64,000 nt of DNA from Achromobacter xylosoxidans (GCF_014490035.1 NZ_CP061008.1:4650001-4714000); one strand, 5' to 3'; counted from the stretch's first letter, positions 18,440-26,682 are shown. Notes: generated by a model from the sequence alone, not told the origin. Program-made: numbers and translations.

Positions 18440-19177
18440 TCAGGGCTGGATTCCCACGCCCCAGGCCGTCCAGTAGCTGTCGCGCAGGCGCAGCCAGAAG
18501 CGCTCGCCCTCTTCCCCAGCCACCTTGCGCAGCGAACGGCGCAGGCGTTCCAGGTTGGCCTCGCGCTGGCGGTCCGACAGGGAACCTTGCGTGCCGCGAT
18601 CGAAATCGATCAGCCAGACGCGGCCGTCGCCCCCCACCAGGATGTTGAAGGCATTGAGGTCGGCATGCCAGACGCCGGCCCGGTGCATGCGCACGATGGC
18701 CTCGGCCGCCGCCTGCCAGACCGGCTCGGCCAGCATGTGGGCCAGCGGCCGCACGCCGGGGATGCGCTCGACCACGATGGCGGCGCGGTAGATCGGGCCT
18801 TGCCGCCAGTAGGCGGCGGCAAGCGGCGCGGGCACCGCCAGGCCTTGGGCGCGCATGGCGGCCAGCAGGCGGTATTCGCGGAAGCTGCGGGTGCGGGCCT
18901 CGCCATTCCAGAGATAGGCGTCGCGGCTGATGCGCGCGATCATTCCGCCGCGGCGGTAGCGGCGCAGCACGCCCTGCCAGCCCGCCCCCTGCACGAACCA
19001 CGCCGCCTGGCGCCCGCCGGCATCCACCGGCCGCGCCCGGTCGCCGTAGTGCGCCGGGTTGAACAGGTCCGGGCCGGCCTCGGCCAGCCGCGAGGGATCG
19101 CTCAGCATGGCGCCGCCCAGGGGGCCGGACCAGGCCAGGCGCCGTTCGCCGGATCGGGAATCGCCTTCAGCCTTCAC
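18440..19177 (-). CDS. kdkA: 3-deoxy-D-manno-octulosonic acid (Kdo) kinase, KdkA family
   Basis: Phosphorylates Kdo of the lipid A-core at the inner membrane, a step known in Haemophilus and Bordetella relatives. The 245-aa protein has a small-kinase fold: catalytic loop WHADLNAFNILV (His171, Asp173, Asn178) and metal-binding LIDFDRG (Asp191). The RGGMIARISRDAYLW block near 77-91 is typical of KdkA. It overlaps the end of the truncated haemoglobin gene by 11 bases. Confidence 0.9.
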   Translation of the reverse strand: MKAEGDSRSGERRLAWSGPLGGAMLSDPSRLAEAGPDLFNPAHYGDRARPVDAGGRQAAWFVQGAGWQGVLRRYRRGGMIARISRDAYLWNGEARTRSFREYRLLAAMRAQGLAVPAPLAAAYWRQGPIYRAAIVVERIPGVRPLAHMLAEPVWQAAAEAIVRMHRAGVWHADLNAFNILVGGDGRVWLIDFDRGTQGSLSDRQREANLERLRRSLRKVAGEEGERFWLRLRDSYWTAWGVGIQP

Positions 19178-19589
19178 GGTTGCGCATCCAGTCGGCCACG
19201 CCGTAGAAGGACTGCAGCAGGCGTTCGACCAGGGCCGGTTCGATCCCCTGGTCTTCCATGGCCCGGCCGATGCAGATGACCCACTGGTCGCGCTCGACCT
19301 CGCCGATCGAGAACGGCAGGTGCCTGGCGCGCAGCCGCGGATGGCCGAAACGTTCTATATAGTGGTCCGGACCGCCGAAGTAGCCGCAAAGAAACCAGAA
19401 CAGCTTGTCGCGCGCCTGGTCCAGGCTGGGGCCATGGGCGGCCCGCAGCTCCTTCAGGTCGGGCTCCATGTCCATGAGGTCATAAAAGCGGTCCACCAAG
19501 GCGCGCACGCCCGGCTCGCCGCCAAGTAGGTCAAAAATGCTGCTGGAGTTTTCCACGGGTTCGGTAATCGTATGGACGCGCGTCGGCAT
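19167..19589 (-). CDS. Group II truncated haemoglobin
   Basis: A 140-aa haem protein of the trHbII (YjbI/GlbO) group. The proximal His is His90 in FGHPRLRARHLPF and the group II Trp is Trp103 in ERDQWVICIGRAM; YFGGPDHY at 70-77 is the usual GG motif. Members bind O2 or detoxify NO and peroxide. The ATG overlaps the stop of the upstream permease gene in a TGATG junction, so the two are translationally coupled. Why a globin is coupled to a permease is not clear. Confidence 0.9.
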   Translation of the reverse strand: MPTRVHTITEPVENSSSIFDLLGGEPGVRALVDRFYDLMDMEPDLKELRAAHGPSLDQARDKLFWFLCGYFGGPDHYIERFGHPRLRARHLPFSIGEVERDQWVICIGRAMEDQGIEPALVERLLQSFYGVADWMRNREG

Positions 19590-22120
19590 CAGGTTTCTCG
19601 TAGGGTGACCAGGGGCGGGGTGCGCAACACGCCGCGCAGGGCCAGGGCGCCGCCGGCCCATGCGCCCAGCATGCCCGCGGCGATGCCCGCCAGCCAGGGC
19701 CAGAGGCTGAGAGTAATCGTGAAATCAAATACCTGCGTTGACAAAGCCCAAGCGATCGCGGTGGCGCCCGCCGCCGCCAGCAGGCCCGCCAGGCCGCCCA
19801 CGGCCCACAGCTCGATGCGCTGGGAGCGCGCAAGCTGGCTGCGGGTTGCGCCCAGCGCACGCAGCACCGCGGCTTCGCGCATGCGCTCGTCGCGTGTGGC
19901 CGTCAGCGCTGCGGACAGCACCAGCACGCCGGCGGCCAGGGTGAACAGGAACAGCAGCTGCACGGCCTTGCCCACCTCGTTCAGCACGGACTGCAACTGC
20001 TGCAGGATGGCGCCCACGTCGAACACCGTCAGGTTCGGGAACTCGCGCACCAGCGCGGGCAGGACCGAGGCCTTTTCGGGCGGCAGATAGAACGAAGTGA
20101 TCCAGCTCTGGGGCATGTCGGCCAACGCGGCGGGCGTCAGGATGGCGAAAAAATTGACGCGCATCGTATCCCAATCGACCCGGCGGGTGCTGGTGACGGC
20201 CACTTCGACCTGCTGGCCCGCCACGTCGAAGGTCATCTTGTCGCCCAGCGCCAGGCCCAGCGTCTTGGCCAGGCCCGACTCCAGCGACACCTCGGCCGCG
20301 CCGGGTTCCAGCCAGCGGCCCTGCTCGATGCGGTTGGAGGACGGCAATTCATCGCCATAGGACAGGTTGAACTCGCGGTCCACCAATCGCTTGGCGCGGG
20401 GCTCCTCGTAGTCGTCCGGCCCCACGGGCTTGCCGTTGATGGCAATCAGCCGCCCGCGCACCATCGGCGCCAGCGTGACGCGGCCCAGGCCTTCTCGGGT
20501 AAGCGCGTCGGTCACGGCCTGGCGCTGGTCCGGCTGCACGTTGATGAGGAAACGGTTGGGCGCATCCGGCGGCAGGGTCCGCTGCCAGCCCTGGATCAGA
20601 TCGGTGCGCGTCATGGTCAGCAACAGCAGCGCCATCAGGCCCACCGCCAGGGCGCACACCTGGGTGATGGTGGCGGCGCGCCGGCGCACCACGCCAGCCA
20701 GCGCGAAACGCAGCGCCGGCAGGCCGGCAGCCAGCCGGCGCACCCGCGCCAGGCCCAGGATGCAGAGCCAGGCCACCAGCGCGAATACGGCGAAGGCTCC
20801 TAAAAAGCCGCCCGCCACCACGCCGCCCAGCTTGGCGTCGCCGGCAAACCACCAGATCAGCAGCGCGAAGCCCGCGGCCCCCAGCACATAGCCCAGGGCG
20901 CTGCGCGCGCTGAGCGCGTCGGCGTCGCGGCGCAGCACCCGGGCCGGCGGCACATGGCGCAGCTGGGCCAGCGCCGGCAGGGCAAAACCCAGCAACAGCA
21001 AGAGGCCGGTCAGCAGCCCCTGCAAGGCCGGGATGGCCGAAGGCGCGGGCAGGCTGGTATCGATCAGCGAACCCAGCAGCATCACCAGCACCTGGTGCAC
21101 CGCATAACCCAGCAGGCAGCCCGCGGCCGACGAGAACAGGCCGACCAGGGTGAACTCCAGCGTCAGCATGCGCGACACTTGCGACTGCACCGCCCCCAGG
21201 CAGCGCATGACGGCGATGCCGTCACGGTGGCGCGTCATGTAGCGGCCGGCGGCCAGGGCCACGGCCACGGCCGATATCAGCACCGCCAGCAGCGCGACCA
21301 GGGACAGGAAGCGCTGCGCCCGGTCCAGCGTGCGGCGCACTTCGGGCCGGCCGGACTCCAGGGTGGCAACCTTCTGGCCGCGCTTCAGGTTCTGCTTGAG
21401 CCACGTCGCGTAGCCGGCCACGGCGTCGGGCTGGCCCGCAACGAGCATGGCGTAGCCGATGCGGCTGCCCGGCGCGATCAGGCCGGTGGCGGGCAGATCG
21501 CTGGCGCGCAGCAGCACCCGCGGCGCCACGTTGACGAATTGCATGCCGCGGTCCGGCTCATAGGTGATGACGCGGTCCACCCGCAGGTGGGCGTCGCCCA
21601 CGTTGAGCGTGCCGCCCACCTTCAGGTTCAGCAGGGACAGCAATTGGGCGTCCACCCAGACCGCCCCTTCAGGCGGAATGTCGCGCGTCGGGGCGTCGGG
21701 TTCGAACGGCGCGCCCGCCACGCGCAGGGCGCCGCGCAGCGGATAGCCCGGCTCCACCGCTTTCAGCGCGGCCAGCTGGGCGCCGTCGCCGGCCCCGACC
21801 ATGGACGGGAACTGCCAGGTGCTGGACACGGCCAGCCCGCGTTCGCGGGCCTGGTCCATGAAGGCGGCAGGCACCGGCTCGTCGGCGTCCAGCACCAGGT
21901 CGGCGCCCAGCATCTGCCCGGCGTCGCGCTCCAGCGCCCGGCCGACCCGGTCCGCCAGGAAGCCGACGCTGGTCACCGCGGCCACCGCCACGACCAGCGC
22001 CAGCACCAGCAGCCGCAGTTCCCCGGCGCGGGCGTCGCGCATCATCATCCTGGCGCCCTGGCGCAAGGTGGACCAAAAACCTGGGCGCCTGGCCCGTGAC
22101 GTATCAGGGAAATCCATCAT
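19589..22120 (-). CDS. ABC transporter permease, FtsX/YbbP-like (843 aa)
   Basis: Large inner-membrane protein with two FtsX-type modules, as in YbbP: one membrane segment near residue 38, then three near 265-395, four near 405-490, and three near 695-820. Long extracytoplasmic loops lie between (about 65-260 and 500-690). Members act with a small YbbA-type ATPase in lipoprotein or lipophilic-molecule handling. No partner ATPase is adjacent here, so it must come from elsewhere or the gene acts alone. First gene of a unit with the truncated haemoglobin and KdkA. Confidence 0.88.
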   Translation of the reverse strand: MMDFPDTSRARRPGFWSTLRQGARMMMRDARAGELRLLVLALVVAVAAVTSVGFLADRVGRALERDAGQMLGADLVLDADEPVPAAFMDQARERGLAVSSTWQFPSMVGAGDGAQLAALKAVEPGYPLRGALRVAGAPFEPDAPTRDIPPEGAVWVDAQLLSLLNLKVGGTLNVGDAHLRVDRVITYEPDRGMQFVNVAPRVLLRASDLPATGLIAPGSRIGYAMLVAGQPDAVAGYATWLKQNLKRGQKVATLESGRPEVRRTLDRAQRFLSLVALLAVLISAVAVALAAGRYMTRHRDGIAVMRCLGAVQSQVSRMLTLEFTLVGLFSSAAGCLLGYAVHQVLVMLLGSLIDTSLPAPSAIPALQGLLTGLLLLLGFALPALAQLRHVPPARVLRRDADALSARSALGYVLGAAGFALLIWWFAGDAKLGGVVAGGFLGAFAVFALVAWLCILGLARVRRLAAGLPALRFALAGVVRRRAATITQVCALAVGLMALLLLTMTRTDLIQGWQRTLPPDAPNRFLINVQPDQRQAVTDALTREGLGRVTLAPMVRGRLIAINGKPVGPDDYEEPRAKRLVDREFNLSYGDELPSSNRIEQGRWLEPGAAEVSLESGLAKTLGLALGDKMTFDVAGQQVEVAVTSTRRVDWDTMRVNFFAILTPAALADMPQSWITSFYLPPEKASVLPALVREFPNLTVFDVGAILQQLQSVLNEVGKAVQLLFLFTLAAGVLVLSAALTATRDERMREAAVLRALGATRSQLARSQRIELWAVGGLAGLLAAAGATAIAWALSTQVFDFTITLSLWPWLAGIAAGMLGAWAGGALALRGVLRTPPLVTLRET

Positions 22121-22223
22121 TCCACAATGTTAACCAACGGCCTAGATCGGGGCCGAATCCCGATATCATCCCGGGGCGGGAGGCGAAGCCACCCATAAAG
22201 ATACTCAAAACCTGGAGAAGACG

Positions 22224-23198
22224 ATGCGTAAATCCTGGCTTGCCGCCACGATTCTGGCCGCCTGCACGGCCGCAACCGCCCTGCCCGCCGTGGCGCAGAA
22301 CACTCTGAAGATGGCCTACGCGCTGTCCACGTCCTCGCACTACGGCGCTGGCGCCGACGCGCTGGCCAAGTCCATCGAAGCGTCCACCGGCGGGAAATAC
22401 AAAGTACAGCAATTCGCCAACAGCGCGCTGGGCGGCGAACGCGAAGTGATCGAAGGCCTGCAGATCGGCACCATCGACCTGGCCATCGTGTCCACCGGCG
22501 CCACGCTGAACTTCGTGCCTGAAACGGGTGTCTTCGACATCCCCTTCCTGCTGCGCGACTTGCCGCACGCCCGCAACGTGCTCGACAGCAAGATCGGACA
22601 AGATATGCTGGCAAAGTTCCCCAGCCGCGGCATCATCGCCCTGGCCTGGGGCGAACAGGGCTTTCGCCACCTGACCAACAACGTCCGCCCGGTCAAGACT
22701 CCGGCCGACGCCAAGGGCCTGAAGATCCGCACCACGGAAAACCCGATCCACATCACCGCCTTCCGCCAGATCGGCATTCTGCCGACCCCCATGGCCTGGC
22801 CTGAAGTCGCCACCGCCCTGCAGCAAGGCACCATCGACGGCCAGGAAAACCCGCTGTCGGTGATCACCTCCGCCAAGCTGTCGCAGATGCAGAAGTACCT
22901 GTCCTTGACCGGCCACGTCTATGGCCCGGCCCTGGTGCTGATGTCGGCCAACGTGTACGAGGGCCTGTCGGCCGCGGACAAGGCCAACTTCGACAAGGCC
23001 GGCAAGGAATCCGCCCAGGCCATGCGCGCCTACGTGGACAACATCGAGAAGACGGGTGTCGAACAGCTGAAGAAGGAAGGCATGCAGGTGTCCGAAGTGG
23101 ACCGCGCCGCCTTCGCCGCCGCCGTCGAGCCCGCCTACCCCGAGTACTACAAGAAGTTCGACAAGAAGCTGATCGACGCGATCCGCGACACCAAGTAA
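22224..23198 (+). CDS. dctP: TRAP transporter solute-binding protein, DctP family
   Basis: Periplasmic receptor (324 aa) of a tripartite ATP-independent transporter. A signal peptide ends near AVAQ (residues 22-25), followed by NTLKMAYALSTSSHYGAGAD. The motif LKIRTTENPIHITAFRQIG includes the conserved Arg that binds the ligand carboxylate. A GGAG lies 7-8 bases before the ATG. Family ligands are C4-dicarboxylates or other organic acids; the exact one is not clear. dctQ and dctM follow. Confidence 0.93.
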   Translation: MRKSWLAATILAACTAATALPAVAQNTLKMAYALSTSSHYGAGADALAKSIEASTGGKYKVQQFANSALGGEREVIEGLQIGTIDLAIVSTGATLNFVPETGVFDIPFLLRDLPHARNVLDSKIGQDMLAKFPSRGIIALAWGEQGFRHLTNNVRPVKTPADAKGLKIRTTENPIHITAFRQIGILPTPMAWPEVATALQQGTIDGQENPLSVITSAKLSQMQKYLSLTGHVYGPALVLMSANVYEGLSAADKANFDKAGKESAQAMRAYVDNIEKTGVEQLKKEGMQVSEVDRAAFAAAVEPAYPEYYKKFDKKLIDAIRDTK

Positions 23199-23301
23199 GC
23201 GGGCCCCCGCCCCGATCCGGGGCGAAGCGCCCATGGCGGCGGGATCCCGGTCCCGCCGCTTTCGTTCCCATCCTTTGCGTACAACGCCAACGGGATTCAT
23301 C

Positions 23302-23802
23302 ATGCGTTTGCTCTGCGCCTTCGACCGCGGCCTGTTCAAACTGGTCTCGGTCCTTGCCCAATTGCTGCTGGTGGCCGCCGCAGCCGCCGCCTTCTACCAA
23401 GTCATCGCGCGCTTCGTGCTGCACTCCCCCGCCGACTGGAGCGAGGTGCTGACCCGCGCCCTCCTGATCTGGACCGTGCTGCTGGGCGTGGCCCTGGCCT
23501 TCCGTCACGGCGCCATGATCAGCGTGGAACTGCTGCGCAACCTGCTGGGCGGCACGCGCCGCCGCGTGCTCGAAGCGGTGATCGGCCTGATCTGCGCCGG
23601 ATTCCTCGGCTTTCTGGCCTGGATCGGCGGCAACATGACCTACCGCGTGCGCTTCCAGACCGTGCCGAGCCTGGACATTTCGATTTCCTGGATCTACCTG
23701 GCCATCCCCGTGGGCGCCACCCTCGCCGCCATCGCCGTGCTGGCCCGCTGGTGCGCCGGCGAGGAAGACGAGGTGCCGGTGCGCAACGACGCGCAAGGCT
23801 GA
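23302..23802 (+). CDS. dctQ: TRAP transporter small permease, DctQ family
   Basis: A 166-aa small membrane subunit with four predicted helices (about 12-36, 46-66, 88-110, 128-150). WSEVLTRALLIWTVLLG and AMISVELL are typical of the family. The ATG at 23302 was chosen over one 69 bases upstream since the latter lies in a GC-rich hairpin region and adds a basic tail. Sits between the binding protein and dctM. Confidence 0.92.
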   Translation: MRLLCAFDRGLFKLVSVLAQLLLVAAAAAAFYQVIARFVLHSPADWSEVLTRALLIWTVLLGVALAFRHGAMISVELLRNLLGGTRRRVLEAVIGLICAGFLGFLAWIGGNMTYRVRFQTVPSLDISISWIYLAIPVGATLAAIAVLARWCAGEEDEVPVRNDAQG

Positions 23803-23836
23803 GCCCCCCCATCGAACATACGCAGCAGATATCGCC

Positions 23837-25114
23837 ATGTCCCAATTAATGATTGTCTCGATGCTGATTTTCTTCGGGCTGTCCGTGCCGGTCGCCGTGT
23901 CGATCGGCCTGGCCAGCCTGGCGGGAGTCGGCGCTGCCGGCCTGCCCTGGGTGGTGGTGGCGCAGCAACTCTTCGCCGCGCTGGACAAGTACCCGCTGGT
24001 CGCCATTCCCTTCTTCATCCTGGCCGGCAACCTGATGGAAGCGGGCGGCATCTCCGAACGCATGGTGGAGTTCGCCAAGAGCGTGGTGGGCGGCATCCAG
24101 GGCGGCCTGGCCTGCACCTGCGTGTTGACCTGCATGATCTTCGCCGCCGTGGCCGGCTCCAGCGTGGCCACCACCTTCGCGGTGGGCGCGATCCTGATTC
24201 CCGCCATGATCCGGCACGGTTACCCGGCGCCCTTCGCCGCCTCATTGCAGGCCAGCGCGGCGGAACTGGGCGTGATCATCCCGCCGTCCATCCCGATGAT
24301 CCTGTTCGCGGTGTCCACCGACACCTCGACCGGCGAACTGTTCATCGCCGGCGTCATGCCTGGCATCCTGATCGGCGTGGCGCTGATGTTCTACGTCTGG
24401 TTCTACGCCAAGCGCAACAACCTGGGCAAGCGCGACGGCGAAGGCCGCCTGCCGCTGTGGCCCGCGTTCAAGAACGCCTGGCTGGCGCTGATGATGCCGG
24501 TCATCATCCTGGGCGGCATTTACGGCGGCATCTTCACGCCGACCGAAGCGTCGGTGGTGGCCGTAATGTACGCCGTGGTGGTGGGCAAGTTCATCTACCG
24601 CCGCCTAAGCTTCAAGCAGCTGTCCGCCACGCTGCACAAGTCGGTGGTGTCGACGGCGGTGATCATGTTCGTGATCGCCAACGCCGGCATCTTCAGCTTC
24701 CTGCTCAACCGCGCGGGCATTCCGGACGCGCTGGGCGTGTGGCTGGCGCAGATCTTCGACACCAAGTTCACCTTCCTGATGGGCGTGAACGCGGCGCTGT
24801 TCATAATCGGCATGTTCATCGAAACCTCGGCCTCCATCGTGGTGCTGGCGCCCTTGCTGCTGCCGGTGGCGCTGAAGTTCGGCGTGGAGCCGGTGCACTT
24901 CGGGATCATCATGGTGGTGAACCTGGCGCTCGGGATGATTACGCCGCCATTCGGGGTGAATCTCTTCGCGGCTTGCGCGGTGGCGAAGTTGCCGTTGGAG
25001 AGGTTGATCAAGCCGTTGATTCCGTTTGTGGGGGTGGTGATTGTTTGCCTGATGATCATTACTTATTGGCCGGGGTTGTCGCTGGGATTGCGGGATCTGG
25101 TCTACGCGAAGTAA
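23837..25114 (+). CDS. dctM: TRAP transporter large permease, DctM family
   Basis: Large membrane subunit (425 aa, about 12 helices) that forms the Na+-coupled channel. Blocks PFFILAGNLMEAGGISERMV and IIPPSIPMILFAV are diagnostic. 34 bases after dctQ. The last ~60 codons use TTG, GTT and ATT more than the rest of the gene, which is dominated by CTG, GTG and ATC. The gene is directly followed by a structured repeat and the accessory region. Confidence 0.94.
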   Translation: MSQLMIVSMLIFFGLSVPVAVSIGLASLAGVGAAGLPWVVVAQQLFAALDKYPLVAIPFFILAGNLMEAGGISERMVEFAKSVVGGIQGGLACTCVLTCMIFAAVAGSSVATTFAVGAILIPAMIRHGYPAPFAASLQASAAELGVIIPPSIPMILFAVSTDTSTGELFIAGVMPGILIGVALMFYVWFYAKRNNLGKRDGEGRLPLWPAFKNAWLALMMPVIILGGIYGGIFTPTEASVVAVMYAVVVGKFIYRRLSFKQLSATLHKSVVSTAVIMFVIANAGIFSFLLNRAGIPDALGVWLAQIFDTKFTFLMGVNAALFIIGMFIETSASIVVLAPLLLPVALKFGVEPVHFGIIMVVNLALGMITPPFGVNLFAACAVAKLPLERLIKPLIPFVGVVIVCLMIITYWPGLSLGLRDLVYAK

Positions 25115-25167
25115 GTCTGTTTGCAGGTTCTGTTGTAGTGGCGGGCGTCAGGGCTTCTTCGTAGGCC

Positions 25168-25331
25168 GCTCGCCGGCGCGGACGCCTGAGGGGCGAGCGC
25201 CCACGATTGCGGTCCGGAGCGTTCGCTCCGGACTGCCCCTGCCTCATCCTCGTCCTCGCCTTCGGCGACTCCTTCGGATTCCGTCGGGCGCATCGAGGTT
25301 GCTTGCCCCTCAGGCGCCCGCACCGGCGAGC
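25168..25331 (+). repeat. Structured repeat element, copy A (domain 1)
   Basis: A 164-bp intergenic element. The ends, 25168-25194 and 25305-25331, are inverted repeats of 27 bases with two mismatches. The interior contains a hairpin with arms TCCGGAGC/GCTCCGGA (loop GTTC) and a smaller TCGCC/GGCGA hairpin. The interior is clearly alignable without gaps to the reverse complement of 51083-51244, but the terminal arms are different in sequence. It starts 53 bases after dctM. Together with the hairpin at 25394-25427 it forms copy A of a two-domain element. See findings. Confidence 0.8.
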
Positions 25332-25393
25332 TACCGGATTCTTGGCCTGTTGCGCTGCTAGAGCTGTGGTTGGTGGCGAGTCTTGCGTCACCC

Positions 25394-25427
25394 GCTGCTT
25401 GCGGCCGCGCGGGCGGCCGCAAGCAGC
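25394..25427 (+). repeat. Structured repeat element, copy A (domain 2 hairpin)
   Basis: Perfect 15-bp inverted repeat GCTGCTTGCGGCCGC / GCGGCCGCAAGCAGC around a GCGG loop. The 16-base core at 25403-25418 (GGCCGCGCGGGCGGCC) is identical to the reverse complement of 50964-50979 next to copy B. There is no T tract, so it is not a standard terminator. Confidence 0.75.
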
Positions 25428-25517
25428 ATACGTGTTGGTGGGCGTCGTGGCTGTCTGCGCTTGCGCGAATGCGGAGAGCTGTTTGCTAATGTCACCAGCA
25501 TCTGGTGGGTGGGCGGT

Positions 25518-25580
25518 GATGGGTGGCGCGCGGCAAGCAGCCGTTTACGCATCAAGATCCGTTCGCGCGCGCCACCCATC
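25518..25580 (+). repeat. Inverted repeat with 15-bp perfect arms
   Basis: GATGGGTGGCGCGCG (25518-25532) and its exact reverse complement (25566-25580) enclose a 33-base loop. No coding sequence or T tract is associated. It lies between the copy A repeat and the decayed ATPase fragment. Function unknown. Confidence 0.6.
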
Positions 25581-25646
25581 CGGCGGCGAAGTTGAAATGA
25601 CGATTCTTGGCCAACTCCGTCTTGGCGCTTGAAGACCGAGATGCGC

Positions 25647-25838
25647 CGTCGCTGGTGGACAGGCTCACCAGTTCCAGCAGCTCGTCGACTCAGCGCCGCG
25701 CCTTGGCCGGAGTGGCCCTCAGACCCAGCCTCGTGATCGATTCGGCGACGATATTGGCCGCGTGGCACTGAGAGCGACGCCCCGTCCAACGCCTTCCAGG
25801 TCTGCTCGGACCAACGCGACAAAGTGCATTCCGGCCGG
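25647..25838 (-). pseudogene. Decayed fragment of an oligopeptide ABC ATPase gene (DppF/OppF-like)
   Basis: Two blocks align with the intact gene at 32426-33409 in the same orientation: 25647-25756 with 32965-33074 and 25761-25838 with 33264-33341. By hand, the first block matches at roughly 85% of positions without gaps. The ~190 bases that separate the blocks in the intact gene, including Walker A, are missing. On the minus strand a short open stretch still reads SEQTWKALDGASLSVPRG, compared with PEQTLKAVDGVSLSVPRG in the intact protein, before going out of frame. It is a non-functional remnant that lies at the left side of the accessory region. Confidence 0.8.
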
Positions 25839-26178
25839 AGCTTGCGCTCTCAGTCGTCAGCTCGCGTAGCTGTCACCAAAGCTCTTTGCTAACTGGCGGG
25901 TCGTCGTGCCATTGGGCAGTAAGCAAAACTGTTCTGCAGAAAGCTCTGACGAAGCCCGTGTTAGCCGCTCTGAAACCCCGACTCACGGCGTCGCCGGTCA
26001 TGCACCTAGTCTTTTTTGGAGATGTGCAGCTGATGTCTATCAGATAGCCTGCGTTCGCCATGTCATCTTTCGCACGAGAAAGAATTCACGAATTGACATG
26101 GCCGGGTTGCGGGAGAGATTCGTCCAGATCTGCTCACACCTGTTCCATCAACTCAGTATCAAGCACTGGAGTCGTCTT
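25839..26178. other. Gap before the FlhE-like gene, no gene seen
   Basis: About 340 bases of lower GC. An open frame runs through it into the next gene, but its residues look unlike a protein and a signal peptide begins only at 26179. A TTGACA at 26094-26099 has no convincing -10 partner. Likely holds the promoter of the FlhE-like gene. Confidence 0.4.
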
Positions 26179-26619
26179 ATGAGATTCAAGAAACGTGCTG
26201 CGCCAGCACTGCTGGCTGTCGCCTCCCTGACACTCGCGGCGTTCGCCCAGAACGCCATGGCCGCGGGCGCCTACTCGAGTTCCGCGGTCATGCCGACCAT
26301 CTACAGCAAGAACCACTGGTACACCGTGGCACCGCCCGTGGTCGGGAGCCCTCCGAGCACTGCAACCATCACCACGGTGTACTACAGCTACGGCTATCGC
26401 TTTCCGCGCCCGACCGGCTTTCAAGTGCTGCTGTGCGACAACAACGGCACCAACTGCACTGACGTGACCTCCAGGGGCTCGGGCTCGGTCAGCTTCAAAG
26501 GCAAAGGCGTCAAGGCCAACACGCCGGTCCGCTTCCATGCACGCGTCGGTGGCAATGGCACGATGTCACCCCTGATGGGTGATGGCACCGCCAACGTGTC
26601 GGTGATGTACGACGACTGA
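26179..26619 (+). CDS. Small secreted protein, FlhE-like
   Basis: A 146-aa protein with a clear signal peptide (basic MRFKKR, hydrophobic core, cleavage near AMAAG at residues 27-31). The mature part is ~115 aa of beta-rich sequence with Cys in VLLCDNNGTNCTDV. The order of motifs resembles FlhE, the periplasmic flagellar protein of enterobacteria: 'P-x-G-hydrophobic x-V-x-LC...C', then 'PVRFHARVGGNGTMSPLMG', then a terminal 'V-x-V-x-Y'. This likeness is from memory of the family and needs a profile search. No flagellar genes are near. It may be exported with or act on the neighbouring exporter. Confidence 0.65.
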   Translation: MRFKKRAAPALLAVASLTLAAFAQNAMAAGAYSSSAVMPTIYSKNHWYTVAPPVVGSPPSTATITTVYYSYGYRFPRPTGFQVLLCDNNGTNCTDVTSRGSGSVSFKGKGVKANTPVRFHARVGGNGTMSPLMGDGTANVSVMYDD

Positions 26620-26682
26620 TCCGGTAATCGGCGAGCGGGCAATGGGTCTCACCCCGGCTCGCCGTGAATGATGAATCTGCAA

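Noticed and set aside
25207..25300. Possible conserved short peptide in the interior of the repeat copies (AFAP...VLAFGDS in both)
   Set aside because: Both copies translate similarly because the DNA is similar, but substitutions fall at all codon positions and many change the residue, while paired changes preserve hairpins. Structure explains it better than coding.
25168..25331. MITE with terminal inverted repeats
   Set aside because: Ends differ fully between the two copies and no target-site duplication is seen, so a transposase-mobilised MITE is not supported.
25900..26178. Extension of the FlhE-like protein by ~90 residues upstream
   Set aside because: A signal peptide begins at 26179; the upstream residues have no pattern and would hide the signal.
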